NCBI GenBank assembly: GCA_016935315.1
Contig: JAFGRD010000046.1
Span: forward strand, 41,285 to 105,284
Source: Pirellulales bacterium
Lineage (GTDB): Bacteria; Planctomycetota; Planctomycetia; Pirellulales; Thermoguttaceae
DNA: 64,000 nucleotides
Direction of reading: 5' to 3'
The notes beneath the pieces are model-generated. The model saw nothing but the letters and a program-made list of their open reading frames with translations, was not told the DNA's origin and made no database searches. Position 1 is the first letter of the stretch. The number at the start of each line of letters is the position of its first letter. The translations under genes and the position numbers were made by a program. Positions 8,994 to 17,142 of this stretch are shown here, piece after piece.

Positions 8994-11669
8994 GTGTCCG
9001 GCAACCATCCACAAGCCTTGTCACAGCCCACAACCAACCCCCGCAGCCGAGGACCATACGGCCCGGCGGCCCGCCGAATCCGGCCGGTCGACCGGCACCG
9101 CGCGACATGGCTGCTGATCCTGGGATTGTCGCTGGCAGCCATCTCCGGCTGTAGTCGGTCGTTTTACCGGCGTCAGGCCGATCGGCAGGTGCAGTCACTG
9201 GTCGAGTGTGCGGCCGGCGACCCCCGATGGCCGCTGGAGGACTTCTCGATCCGGCCCGATCCCGCCTCGCGGATGTTCGACCCGGACGACCCCGATTGCC
9301 CTCCCATGCCGCCGGACGATCCCACCTCGCACCAACTGATGCACTGCGTTGACTGCAAGCCCGGTTGGCCGTGCTGGCGCCACTGTGGCATGACGCCGTT
9401 TGTGGAGAACCCCAATTGGCGAGACTGCTTGCCGCGAGACGAGAACGGTCTGGTGGTGCTGGACCGGGAAGGGGCCGTCGAGATGGCGCTGCTGCATTCC
9501 CGGGCGTACCGGAAGGCTTTGGAGGATCTCTATCTCTCGGCCCTGGACGTCACACTGGAGCGGTTCCGCTTCGACGTGCAGTTCTTCGGCGGCAACTCGA
9601 CGTATTTCACGGCCGACGGTCCGGACCGCGCCGGCGGTCGCCAGAGCACCTTGCAGACGGATACGGATCTGCGGATGGAGAAGCTGTTTGCCGGCGGCGG
9701 CGAGCTGGTGGCGGGCATGGCCAACTCGCTGGTTTGGACGTTTGCCGGGCCGGATAACTATGGTGCGAACACCCTGCTGGATTTCTCGCTCGTGCAGCCG
9801 CTGCTTCGCGGAGGCGGCCGGGCCGTGGTGCTCGAATCACTCACCTCCGCCGAGCGCGACTTGCTGGCTAACATCCGCCAAATGGAACGCTTCCGCAGGG
9901 GATTCTACACGCAAATTGTTGCCGGCCGGAATGCCCTCCCGGGACCCAATCCCGGCGGGCTTCGGTTCACCGGAGTCTCCACCGACACGATCCGCTCGGC
10001 CGGCGGCTTCCTGGGACTTCTGCGCCAACAGGTCGAGATCCGCAACCAGCGATCCAACGTGGCCGGGCTGCGCAGCAGTCTCGACCGGCTGCAGGCCTTT
10101 TACGAAGGTGGGCTGGTCAGCAGCCAACAAGTGGGGCTGACACGGCAGGGACTCTACGACGCCCAGAGCCGCCTCTTGCAGATCACCGCCAATCACGAGC
10201 AGGAACTCGACGCCTACAAGATCCTGCTGGGGTTGCCTCCGGAGCTGTCCCTGAAGATCGACGACTCGCTGCTGGCAAGCTTCGACTTGATCGCTCCCAG
10301 CCTGACGGCGACCCAGGATGCCGTGGCCGGAGTGTTGGGGCGCATGGGCGAGATGGCCGACGCCGAGGAAATCGGTCCGCAGGAAGACCTCTTGGCCGAC
10401 GTGGAGACCATCTGCCGGGAAGTCGCCGAGCAGTTGGCCCTGGTGCGGGCCGACGTCGAGCGACTGATCGACTCGTTGCCCGCTCGCGAGCAGAGCCTGC
10501 AACGGCTGACCACGCGCGAGGAGTTCAAACGCGGTGAAGTCGATCCGCGGATCTTCTCCATCGAGGGAATGCGAAGCCGCAGCGTCGAGCTGGTCGGGGA
10601 ACTGGAGGGAATCGAGCGCGCCCGACAACTGGCCGGCCGATTGGGGGTTGCCATGCCGGAGGAAGCGGACCAGGGCGAGGAGGCCTTGGTTCCGAAGACA
10701 GCACTGGGGGCGGCGGACCAGCGCGGGCCGATTGCCGAGCGGCTGAAATCCACGCTGGCCGGGTTGGAGCAGTTCTCCGAAGGCAAGGGGCTGCCCGGCG
10801 CCGACGCGGCCGCCTCCGGCGAGGAGTTGAAGGAACTCGTCCGTCGTCTGTCCGACGAGCTGTTGGACCTCTCGCTGATCCAGGCCGGGGCGCGGCTCGA
10901 CACGGTCACGCTGAAACCGGTCGAGATCGATTCCCAAGAGGCGTTCGAGATCGCGCGGATTCATCGCCGCGACTGGATGAACGCCCGGGCGGCGCTGGTC
11001 GATAGCTGGCGGCAGGTCGAGGTGACGGCCAACGACCTGCAGAGCGAGTTGGACGTGGTGTTCCGCGGGGATCTCAGCACCACGGACAACAACCCGGTGC
11101 GTTTCCGCGGCTCCACCGGACGGCTGCAAGCGGGACTGGAATTCGACGGACCGTTGACGCGGCTGGCCGAGCGGAACCAGTACCGCAGCGCGCTGATCGA
11201 CTACCAGCAGGCCCGACGCGAGTACTATTCGATCGAAGACCGTATTCACGCCAGTCTGCGCGACACAATTCGGACGATCCGGCTGAACCAACTGAATTTC
11301 GAGCTGCAACGGGCGGCCGTCTTCGTGGCCATTGCCCGGGTGGATGAGGCCGGCGAGCGACTGACCCAGCCGGGCGGGGCCCAACTGGGAGTGACCATGG
11401 CTCGAGACCTCGTCGAGGCACTCCAGGCGCTTCTGCGGGCGCAGAACAGCTTCGTGGGAATTTGGACCGATCAAGAGGCCCTGCGGATGAACCTGGACCT
11501 CGATCTGGGCACCATGGGGCTGGACGCCCGGGGGATGTGGATCGACCCGGGGCCGGTGGGGGCCGTCCATCGGTCTGACGACGGCCTGCCGGCCGCCCCG
11601 TTTCCGGATCAAGGAATCGAGGTGATCCCCCTTCCAGATGGGGTTCCTGTCGAGTTGGATGCGGGGTAG
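8994..11669 (+). CDS. TolC-like outer-membrane efflux lipoprotein, enlarged
   Basis: A protein of up to 891 residues. A lipoprotein signal lies at about residues 38-53 (LLILGLSLAAISGC; lipobox cysteine in SGC), followed by SRSFYRRQAD, a start typical of planctomycete TolC-like proteins. Outer-membrane-factor repeats follow: residues 155-430 (VEMALLHSRAYRKAL, TLLDFSLVQPLLRGGG, coiled helices) and about 645-830 (AFEIARIHRRDWMNARAAL, LEFDGPLTRLAERNQY). Between them is an extra acidic helical region of about 200 residues, which explains the size against about 450-500 for TolC. GTG at 8994 is the first in-frame start, so the true start could be slightly downstream. The genes for an adaptor, an ATPase and a permease follow, so it is probably the exit duct of that export system. 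Confidence 0.85.
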   Translation: MSGNHPQALSQPTTNPRSRGPYGPAARRIRPVDRHRATWLLILGLSLAAISGCSRSFYRRQADRQVQSLVECAAGDPRWPLEDFSIRPDPASRMFDPDDPDCPPMPPDDPTSHQLMHCVDCKPGWPCWRHCGMTPFVENPNWRDCLPRDENGLVVLDREGAVEMALLHSRAYRKALEDLYLSALDVTLERFRFDVQFFGGNSTYFTADGPDRAGGRQSTLQTDTDLRMEKLFAGGGELVAGMANSLVWTFAGPDNYGANTLLDFSLVQPLLRGGGRAVVLESLTSAERDLLANIRQMERFRRGFYTQIVAGRNALPGPNPGGLRFTGVSTDTIRSAGGFLGLLRQQVEIRNQRSNVAGLRSSLDRLQAFYEGGLVSSQQVGLTRQGLYDAQSRLLQITANHEQELDAYKILLGLPPELSLKIDDSLLASFDLIAPSLTATQDAVAGVLGRMGEMADAEEIGPQEDLLADVETICREVAEQLALVRADVERLIDSLPAREQSLQRLTTREEFKRGEVDPRIFSIEGMRSRSVELVGELEGIERARQLAGRLGVAMPEEADQGEEALVPKTALGAADQRGPIAERLKSTLAGLEQFSEGKGLPGADAAASGEELKELVRRLSDELLDLSLIQAGARLDTVTLKPVEIDSQEAFEIARIHRRDWMNARAALVDSWRQVEVTANDLQSELDVVFRGDLSTTDNNPVRFRGSTGRLQAGLEFDGPLTRLAERNQYRSALIDYQQARREYYSIEDRIHASLRDTIRTIRLNQLNFELQRAAVFVAIARVDEAGERLTQPGGAQLGVTMARDLVEALQALLRAQNSFVGIWTDQEALRMNLDLDLGTMGLDARGMWIDPGPVGAVHRSDDGLPAAPFPDQGIEVIPLPDGVPVELDAG

Positions 11670-11721
11670 ACCTCACCGCAACGCTTCATTTTTCCGGCGG
11701 TCGCCCGCTGCAGATTCTCCT

Positions 11722-11745
11722 CCGGACGCATCTGCGCGCGTCCGG
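11722..11745. terminator. Hairpin between the TolC-like gene and the adaptor operon
   Basis: Perfect 8-bp inverted repeat CCGGACGC / GCGTCCGG (11722-11729 and 11738-11745) with an 8-base loop, 50 bases after the TolC-like stop and 6 bases before the -35 box of the next promoter. It has no T-tract, so it could be a weak terminator or an operator for the promoter at 11751. Confidence 0.4.
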
Positions 11746-11750
11746 CTCTC

Positions 11751-11779
11751 GTGACACGGTGGCGGATCCGCATTATAAT
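11751..11779 (+). promoter_or_regulatory. Sigma-70 promoter of the adaptor-ATPase-permease operon
   Basis: GTGACA (-35, 11751-11756, five of six consensus) and TATAAT (-10, 11774-11779, perfect) are spaced by 17 bases. The predicted start near 11786 leaves about 45 bases before the GTG at 11831. This is the best promoter match seen in the window. Confidence 0.7.
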
Positions 11780-11830
11780 TGGTGTTGAGTCGCGCAACCG
11801 ATTTTCCCACCTAGCGTTCCGGCGTGCCGA

Positions 11831-14038
11831 GTGCCTGTAGATCGCCGTCCGGAACCCAGCCAGGCGCACCCTATGCGTCGATCCTGCCCAGTCCGCTGCC
11901 GATACCACCGGGGGTCCCACCGGGGCGGCTTGGCCTATCGCGGGCCGCTGGTGGCGATTGTGGTGCTTCTGGTCGGGAGCGCCTTCGTTTGGTCGCTTTT
12001 GCCGAAGAGTTGGTCTTGGTCGTCGCCGGACGGCCGCGGACCGAGGATGCACAAGGTCGAGCGGGGTGAGTTCATCCACGACGTTACCGAGCGGGGCAAC
12101 GTGGAGAGTGCCAGCAACGTCGAGATCGTGTCGAAGGTGAAATCGGTTGCCGGGCGCAGCTACTCGGGCACGACCATTTTGGAGATTGTCGCGGAAGGAA
12201 CGCTGATCACGCCGGAAGACTGTCTGCCCGAGGAAACCGTGGTCACCTATCAGGATCTGCAGCGGTTGAAGGCCTACCGGGAGCGGCCGGCGGCGTCGGA
12301 GACCGCGGACAAGGCCCTCGATGGTGTCTCTCCGGCCACCGAGCTCGACTCGGGCACGGGGACGGCCGGGGAAACGGGCGACCCGACGGGGGCCCAAGCG
12401 AGCGATTCGTCGGTCACGACGCCGCAGGACACGGGAACCGAAGAAAGCGGCATTGAGCCGGAAGTGCTCGACGCCAAGCTGGTGCTGGTCAAGCTCGACT
12501 CGTCGTCGCTGGAGACCGACCTGATTCAGCAGCAGATCGTTTGCGAGAACAGCCGGGCGGCCGTGATTCAGGCTCGAAACGCCGTCGACGTCGCGGAGAT
12601 CTCCCGTGCCGAGTATCTCGAAGGAACCCACCAGGAAAGCCTGCTGGACATGGAGATCAAGATCAAGGAAGCGAAGATGGAGCTGAGCCAGGCCCAGCAG
12701 TACCTGGCCTTCAGCGAGCGTCTGGAACGCAAGGGTTATATCACGAAGCAGCAGTTGCAGGATGACAGGACCCGCGTGTTGAAGGCCCAGAACGCCCTGG
12801 CGCTGGCGATCAAGCAGAAGGAGGTCCTGGAGCGGTACAATCTCGAGAAGATGGACAAGCAACTCGAAGCCGACATCCTCACGGCCAAGGCCAGGCTCAA
12901 AGCCGAGGAGTCCAGCCATCAACTCGATCAGGAAAGGCTCAAGCTCATCGAGGAGCAGATCGCCCATTGCACGATCTACTCGACATCGCCGGGCCAGGTC
13001 GTCTATGCCAACGAAGAGGGGCACCGGGGACAAAATGAAGTCGTGATCGAGCCGGGTGCCGTGATCCGCGAGAACCAGGTGATCATCCGCTTGCCCGATC
13101 CGACCAAGATGCAGGTAACGGCCAAAATCAACGAGGCTCGCATCGCCTGGATCAAGCCCAAGATGGAGGCTACGATCCAGTTGGACGCCTTTCCCGATGT
13201 GGCGCTGACCGGGGTGGTCGAGGAGGTTAGCGACTATCCGGCCCCCACCTCCTGGTTTCGCTCCGATGTGAAAGAGTACGAAACGATCGTGAAGATCCAC
13301 GACCCGCAGGGCGCCTTGCCCAAGGGCAACAACCTTCGGCCGGGCATGACGGCTCAAGTGCAGATCCGGGTGCGACATCTTCAGGACGTGGTGCGGGTGC
13401 CGGTCCAAACCGTCATCGAGCACGGCGACAAACACTATTGCGCCTTCTTCGACGGCGAGCGGCTCCTCGCCCACGAAGTGACCATCGGCCCGACCAACGA
13501 CAAGTTCGTGGTGATCGAACAGGGGCTCGAGCCGGGCCAGGAGATCGTGCTCAACGTGGCGGCCCATCGCGAGAAGCTGGGGCTGCCCGAACTGCCGCCC
13601 GACTTCCAACGGCGGGCCAAGCCGGGCCAACGGCCGCCGGACGAAGGACCGCCGCGACAAGGGCCACTGGATCAGGGACCGCCGGGACAGGGATCAATGG
13701 GCCAAAGACCGCCAGGACAGGGACCGCCGGGACAGGGATCAATGGGCCAAAGACCGCCAGGACAGGGGCCGCCGGGACAGGGATCAATGGGCCAAGGACC
13801 GCCGGGACAGGGGCCGCCGGGGCAGGGATCAATGGGCCAAAGACCGCCGGGACAGGGGCCGCCGGGACAGGGGCCGCCGGGGCAAAGGCCGCCGGGACAA
13901 GGACCGCAGCAAGAAGGCGACGGCCCGCGGCAGACGGGGCCTCCGAATCGGGAGCAGCCGGGTCAGGAAACGGAGAACAGAAACCAGGGACGTGTATCGC
14001 CCCCTGCCGGCGCCCCCAAGTCGGGAGGCCGTCCATGA
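11831..14038 (+). CDS. HlyD/MacA-like periplasmic adaptor with collagen-like tail
   Basis: A protein of up to 735 residues. An inner-membrane anchor spans about residues 38-60 (GPLVAIVVLLVGSAFVWSL). A lipoyl-like half motif (VEIVSKVKSVAG) follows, then an inserted acidic Ser/Thr/Gly-rich linker (about 150-215), a long coiled-coil hairpin (220-390), the second lipoyl half (YSTSPGQVVYANE) and beta-barrel/membrane-proximal domains to about 590. The last 130 residues are a collagen-like Gly-Pro-Pro-Gly-Gln region made of a repeated 15-residue unit, which is not part of normal adaptors. GTG at 11831 is the first start; ATG at 11873 is an alternative. The gene overlaps the ATPase gene by 4 bases (ATGA). 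It would bridge the MacB-like permease and the TolC-like duct. Confidence 0.88.
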   Translation: MPVDRRPEPSQAHPMRRSCPVRCRYHRGSHRGGLAYRGPLVAIVVLLVGSAFVWSLLPKSWSWSSPDGRGPRMHKVERGEFIHDVTERGNVESASNVEIVSKVKSVAGRSYSGTTILEIVAEGTLITPEDCLPEETVVTYQDLQRLKAYRERPAASETADKALDGVSPATELDSGTGTAGETGDPTGAQASDSSVTTPQDTGTEESGIEPEVLDAKLVLVKLDSSSLETDLIQQQIVCENSRAAVIQARNAVDVAEISRAEYLEGTHQESLLDMEIKIKEAKMELSQAQQYLAFSERLERKGYITKQQLQDDRTRVLKAQNALALAIKQKEVLERYNLEKMDKQLEADILTAKARLKAEESSHQLDQERLKLIEEQIAHCTIYSTSPGQVVYANEEGHRGQNEVVIEPGAVIRENQVIIRLPDPTKMQVTAKINEARIAWIKPKMEATIQLDAFPDVALTGVVEEVSDYPAPTSWFRSDVKEYETIVKIHDPQGALPKGNNLRPGMTAQVQIRVRHLQDVVRVPVQTVIEHGDKHYCAFFDGERLLAHEVTIGPTNDKFVVIEQGLEPGQEIVLNVAAHREKLGLPELPPDFQRRAKPGQRPPDEGPPRQGPLDQGPPGQGSMGQRPPGQGPPGQGSMGQRPPGQGPPGQGSMGQGPPGQGPPGQGSMGQRPPGQGPPGQGPPGQRPPGQGPQQEGDGPRQTGPPNREQPGQETENRNQGRVSPPAGAPKSGGRP
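13675..13911 (+). repeat. In-frame tandem repeat encoding a collagen-like tail
   Basis: About four to five imperfect copies of a 45-base unit built from GGACCGCCGGGACAGGG and ATCAATGGGCCAA blocks, coding GPPGQG-SMGQ-RPPGQ. All lengths are multiples of three, so copy-number change would preserve the frame. All six frames are long and open here because of the base composition. Confidence 0.9.
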
Positions 14039-14730
14039 TGTTCGCCGCCTCGATCCAGCAGGTCACCAAGGAATACGCCATGGACGGCGAAGTGGTCCGT
14101 GCGCTGCGCGGCGTCAGCCTCGACATCCCCGAAGGCGACTACTTGGCCATTATGGGAGCCTCCGGATCGGGCAAGAGCACGCTGCTGAACCTTTTGGGGT
14201 GTCTCGATCGTCCCTCCGCGGGCACGATTCTCTTGGGCACGGACGACGTCAGCCGATTGACCGACGACGAGCTTTCCGAGATCCGGGCGTCGCGAATCGG
14301 GTTCGTCTTCCAGTCGTACAACCTCATCCCGCAGTTGACCGTGCTGGAGAACATCGAGGTCCCGCTCTACTACCAGAAACGCCTGAGCTCCAGCGACCGC
14401 CACCGCAGCCAGGAATTGGCCGACATGGTCGGATTGGGCGACCGTTTGAAGCACCGGCCGACGCAACTCTCCGGCGGGCAGCAGCAGCGGGTGGCCATCG
14501 CCCGCAGCCTGGTCAACGACCCCTATTTCATCCTGGCCGATGAGCCGACCGGCAACCTCGATTCGGTGACCACCGAAGAGATTCTCTCGCTATTGGGTGA
14601 GTTGAACCGGCAGGGCAAGACGATCATCATGGTCACCCACGAGCCCGACGTCGGCCAACGGGCCAAGCGGATCGTCCGGCTCAAGGACGGAATGGTTCTT
14701 TCGGACAAGCGTTTGAATGGGGAACGGTAG
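14035..14730 (+). CDS. ABC transporter ATP-binding protein, MacB/LolD type
   Basis: A 231-residue ATPase with all expected motifs: Walker [11 protein letters not shown]-loop FQSYNL, signature LSGGQQQR, Walker B YFILADEP with the catalytic Glu, D-loop TGNLDS and H-loop VTHEP. The start is ATG at 14035 (the first of two ATGs), overlapping the adaptor stop by 4 bases and preceded by GGGAGG about 7 bases upstream. It belongs to the LolD/MacB/FtsE subclass, which works with separate FtsX-fold permeases, as provided by the next gene. It would energise export of an unknown substrate through the adaptor and outer-membrane factor, or act on lipoproteins. Confidence 0.93.
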   Translation: MMFAASIQQVTKEYAMDGEVVRALRGVSLDIPEGDYLAIMGASGSGKSTLLNLLGCLDRPSAGTILLGTDDVSRLTDDELSEIRASRIGFVFQSYNLIPQLTVLENIEVPLYYQKRLSSSDRHRSQELADMVGLGDRLKHRPTQLSGGQQQRVAIARSLVNDPYFILADEPTGNLDSVTTEEILSLLGELNRQGKTIIMVTHEPDVGQRAKRIVRLKDGMVLSDKRLNGER

Positions 14731-14805
14731 TTCGCATGGGCACCTTTCGACCCATGAGAATGCCCAACATGTTTTCTTGACAGGCCCTGATTGGTCGCCC
14801 GCCGT

Positions 14806-16131
14806 ATGTCCTTCTTTTTGCTACGTACCTGGCAGTTGGGAGCCAAGAGCTTGCTGCTGCACCCGATGCGGTCGCTCTTGACGGTGCTGGGGATCTTTAT
14901 CGGCGTGGCCAGCGTGATCTGGTTATTGGCCATCGGCGAGGGCATCGGCCGCGAGGCCCGAAAACAGATCGAAGATCTGGGGGCCACGAACATCATCGTC
15001 CGGTCGATCAAGCCACCCAGCGAGGTCCTGGAAGGCGCCACCGGCCTGGTTCCCTACGGCATCACGCGGGCCGACTTCGAACGGCTCACGGCCACAGTCC
15101 CCACGCTTGAACAGATCTTGCCGATCCGCGAGCTGCGGCGCCGCTTCGGCTACGCCGACCGCATGGTCGACGGCCGGCTGGTCGGCTGCACGCCGGAATA
15201 CGCCGCAGTCACGCGGCTAGTCGTGGATCGCGGCCGGTTCCTTACCGATGCCGACGTCGGCGAGAAGCAGAATTGCTGCGTGCTGGCCGCCGAAACGGCC
15301 GCCCGGCTGTTTCCGCTGGAGAACCCGATCGGCCGGGCGATCCACGTCGAGGAGAGCTACTACGTCGTGGTCGGCGTGATGAAGCCGAAAAACCCCACGG
15401 CGGCGATCGGTGGTTCGTTTGCCGGCCAGGATTTCAGCAACGACGTCTACATCCCGATCAGCACGTTGTGGAACCGCATCGGCGACTTCGTCATCACCCG
15501 CCGCAGCGGCTCCTTTGAAGGCGAGGTGGTTGAGCTCAGTCAGGTCACCCTGCGCGTCGCAAAAACCGAAGACGTCGTGGAGACGGCCGACTTGGTCAAA
15601 GAGACCCTCAACCGATACCATCGCACCAAGGACACGGGTATCACGGTCCCGCTCGAACTGCTGGAACAGGCCCGGACCACCCAGTTGATGTTCATTATCT
15701 TCATGGGTCTGATTGCGGCCATCTCGCTGCTGGTGGGCGGAATCGGCATCATGAACATCATGTTGGCCACGGTAACCGAGCGCACCCGGGAAATCGGCAT
15801 CCGCCGGGCGTTGGGGGCCAAGCGGGCTGATATCATTCGGCAGTTCCTGGTGGAGACCGTGGCCCTGTCGATCGTGGGCGGCGTGACGGGCGTGCTGGGT
15901 GGGCTGACCTGTTCGCCGGTCATGCGGCAGATCCGCGACGGCCTGGCCAAGGCCATGCCCAACGTGATGAGTCAACTGCCCGACGTGATCAAAACCATGG
16001 AGCCGAACGTCGTGCCCTGGTCGATCCCCCTGGCGTTCAGCATTTCCGTGACTATCGGCGTGATCTTCGGCATCTACCCGGCGATGCGCGCCGCCGCCAT
16101 GGACCCGATCGAAGCGCTGCGGCACGAATAG
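14806..16131 (+). CDS. MacB-like ABC transporter permease
   Basis: A 441-residue protein with the MacB/FtsX layout: one N-terminal transmembrane helix (MRSLLTVLGIFIGVASVIWLL), a large periplasmic domain of about 230 residues, then three C-terminal helices with the typical stretch GGIGIMNIMLATVTERTREIGI and RRALGAKRADI, ending in PIEALRHE. ATG at 14806 is preferred; a TTG at 14791 would add five residues. Unlike E. coli MacB, the ATPase is a separate gene (14035-14730), 75 bases upstream. Two mutually exclusive small hairpins can be drawn in the gap. Substrates of the family include macrolides, peptides and lipoproteins; none can be assigned here. Confidence 0.9.
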   Translation: MSFFLLRTWQLGAKSLLLHPMRSLLTVLGIFIGVASVIWLLAIGEGIGREARKQIEDLGATNIIVRSIKPPSEVLEGATGLVPYGITRADFERLTATVPTLEQILPIRELRRRFGYADRMVDGRLVGCTPEYAAVTRLVVDRGRFLTDADVGEKQNCCVLAAETAARLFPLENPIGRAIHVEESYYVVVGVMKPKNPTAAIGGSFAGQDFSNDVYIPISTLWNRIGDFVITRRSGSFEGEVVELSQVTLRVAKTEDVVETADLVKETLNRYHRTKDTGITVPLELLEQARTTQLMFIIFMGLIAAISLLVGGIGIMNIMLATVTERTREIGIRRALGAKRADIIRQFLVETVALSIVGGVTGVLGGLTCSPVMRQIRDGLAKAMPNVMSQLPDVIKTMEPNVVPWSIPLAFSISVTIGVIFGIYPAMRAAAMDPIEALRHE

Positions 16132-16170
16132 CTCGTCCGGCAGCGCGACCCCCTTGAGAAGGAGCCTCCC

Positions 16171-17124
16171 GTGTCTCGTCTCGCTGCTGGATTCGTGCTG
16201 GCGACACTGGTCGTTCCGGCCGCCGCCGGGCAGGCCGCCCAGCCGGCCGACGAGTGTCTGATGTTGTCGTACTTCGTGGGCAACGGCGAAGATGGCTTGC
16301 ACCTGGCCCACAGCCGCGACGGCCTGCGTTGGAAGGCGCTGGCCGGCGGACGCTCGCTGCTGAGACCGACGGTAGGCCGCGACAGGCTGATGCGCGATCC
16401 GAGCATCGCCCGCGGTCCCGACGGCACGTTCCATATGGTGTGGACCACTTCCTGGAACGAGCGGATCATCGGCTACGCGCGGTCGGAGGACCTGGTCCAC
16501 TGGTCGCCGCAACGGGCGATCCCCGTGATGATGCACGAGCCGACCGCGCGAAATTCGTGGGCACCCGAGCTGTTCTACGACCAGCCGAGCGGGCAATTCC
16601 TGATCATCTGGTCGACGACGATCCCCGGCCGTTTTCCTCAGACGGGCGGCAGCAGCGAAAGCGACTACAACCACCGGGTGTACTGCACCCAAACGGCCGA
16701 TTTCGAGGCGTTTACCCCGACAAGACTTCTCTTCGATCCCGGCTACAACGTGATCGACGGCTTCCTGGCCGCCGCCGGCGAAGAGTATCTGCTGTTTTTC
16801 AAGGACGAGACGCTCAAGCCGCAGCCGCGGAAAGTGATCCTGATGGCCACCGCTGAGAAGCTCCTCGGCCCCTACACGCGCCCCACCGAGCCGATCTCGC
16901 CGCGCGACTGGATCGAAGGCCCCAGTGCGATCCGGATCGGCGACAGGTGGTTCGTCTATTTCGACTGCTACCGCCGGCACCGCTACGGCGCGGCGACCTC
17001 GACGGACCTGGAGCGCTGGACCGACGTCACGGACAAGCTCGTCGTTCCCGCCGGCACCCGCCACGGCACGGTCTTTCGGGTCGACCGAGAAACGCGGGAG
17101 CGATTGTTGGCCGTGGGCGGCTAG
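16171..17124 (+). CDS. Secreted GH43-like beta-propeller protein (putative glycoside hydrolase)
   Basis: A 317-residue protein with an N-terminal signal peptide (RLAAGFVLATLVVPAAAGQAA). Repeats of the type SRDGLRW, SEDLVHWSPQRAI and STDLERWTDV are typical of five-bladed propeller glycosidases (GH43/GH117 and relatives). Candidate active-site residues are the Asp in MRDPSIARG, the Glu in WAPELFYD and the Glu in IEGPSAIR. GTG at 16171 follows AAGGAG at about 6 bases. It starts 39 bases after the permease stop, so it may be the distal gene of that operon or transcribed independently, and it ends 18 bases before the convergent BBP7 gene. Substrate unknown; arabinose- or xylose-containing glycans are typical of the family. 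Confidence 0.8.
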   Translation: MSRLAAGFVLATLVVPAAAGQAAQPADECLMLSYFVGNGEDGLHLAHSRDGLRWKALAGGRSLLRPTVGRDRLMRDPSIARGPDGTFHMVWTTSWNERIIGYARSEDLVHWSPQRAIPVMMHEPTARNSWAPELFYDQPSGQFLIIWSTTIPGRFPQTGGSSESDYNHRVYCTQTADFEAFTPTRLLFDPGYNVIDGFLAAAGEEYLLFFKDETLKPQPRKVILMATAEKLLGPYTRPTEPISPRDWIEGPSAIRIGDRWFVYFDCYRRHRYGAATSTDLERWTDVTDKLVVPAGTRHGTVFRVDRETRERLLAVGG

Positions 17125-17142
17125 GCCCTTACACAAGTCTGC

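Noticed and set aside
13675..13911. Tandem repeats considered as a CRISPR-like array
   Set aside because: Units are contiguous, without unique spacers, in frame with the adaptor gene and code for a collagen-like peptide; no cas genes nearby.
15217..17136. Long minus-strand open frame across the MacB permease and GH43-like genes
   Set aside because: It covers two well-supported plus-strand genes with clear motifs; its translation is His/Arg/Gly-rich without domains.
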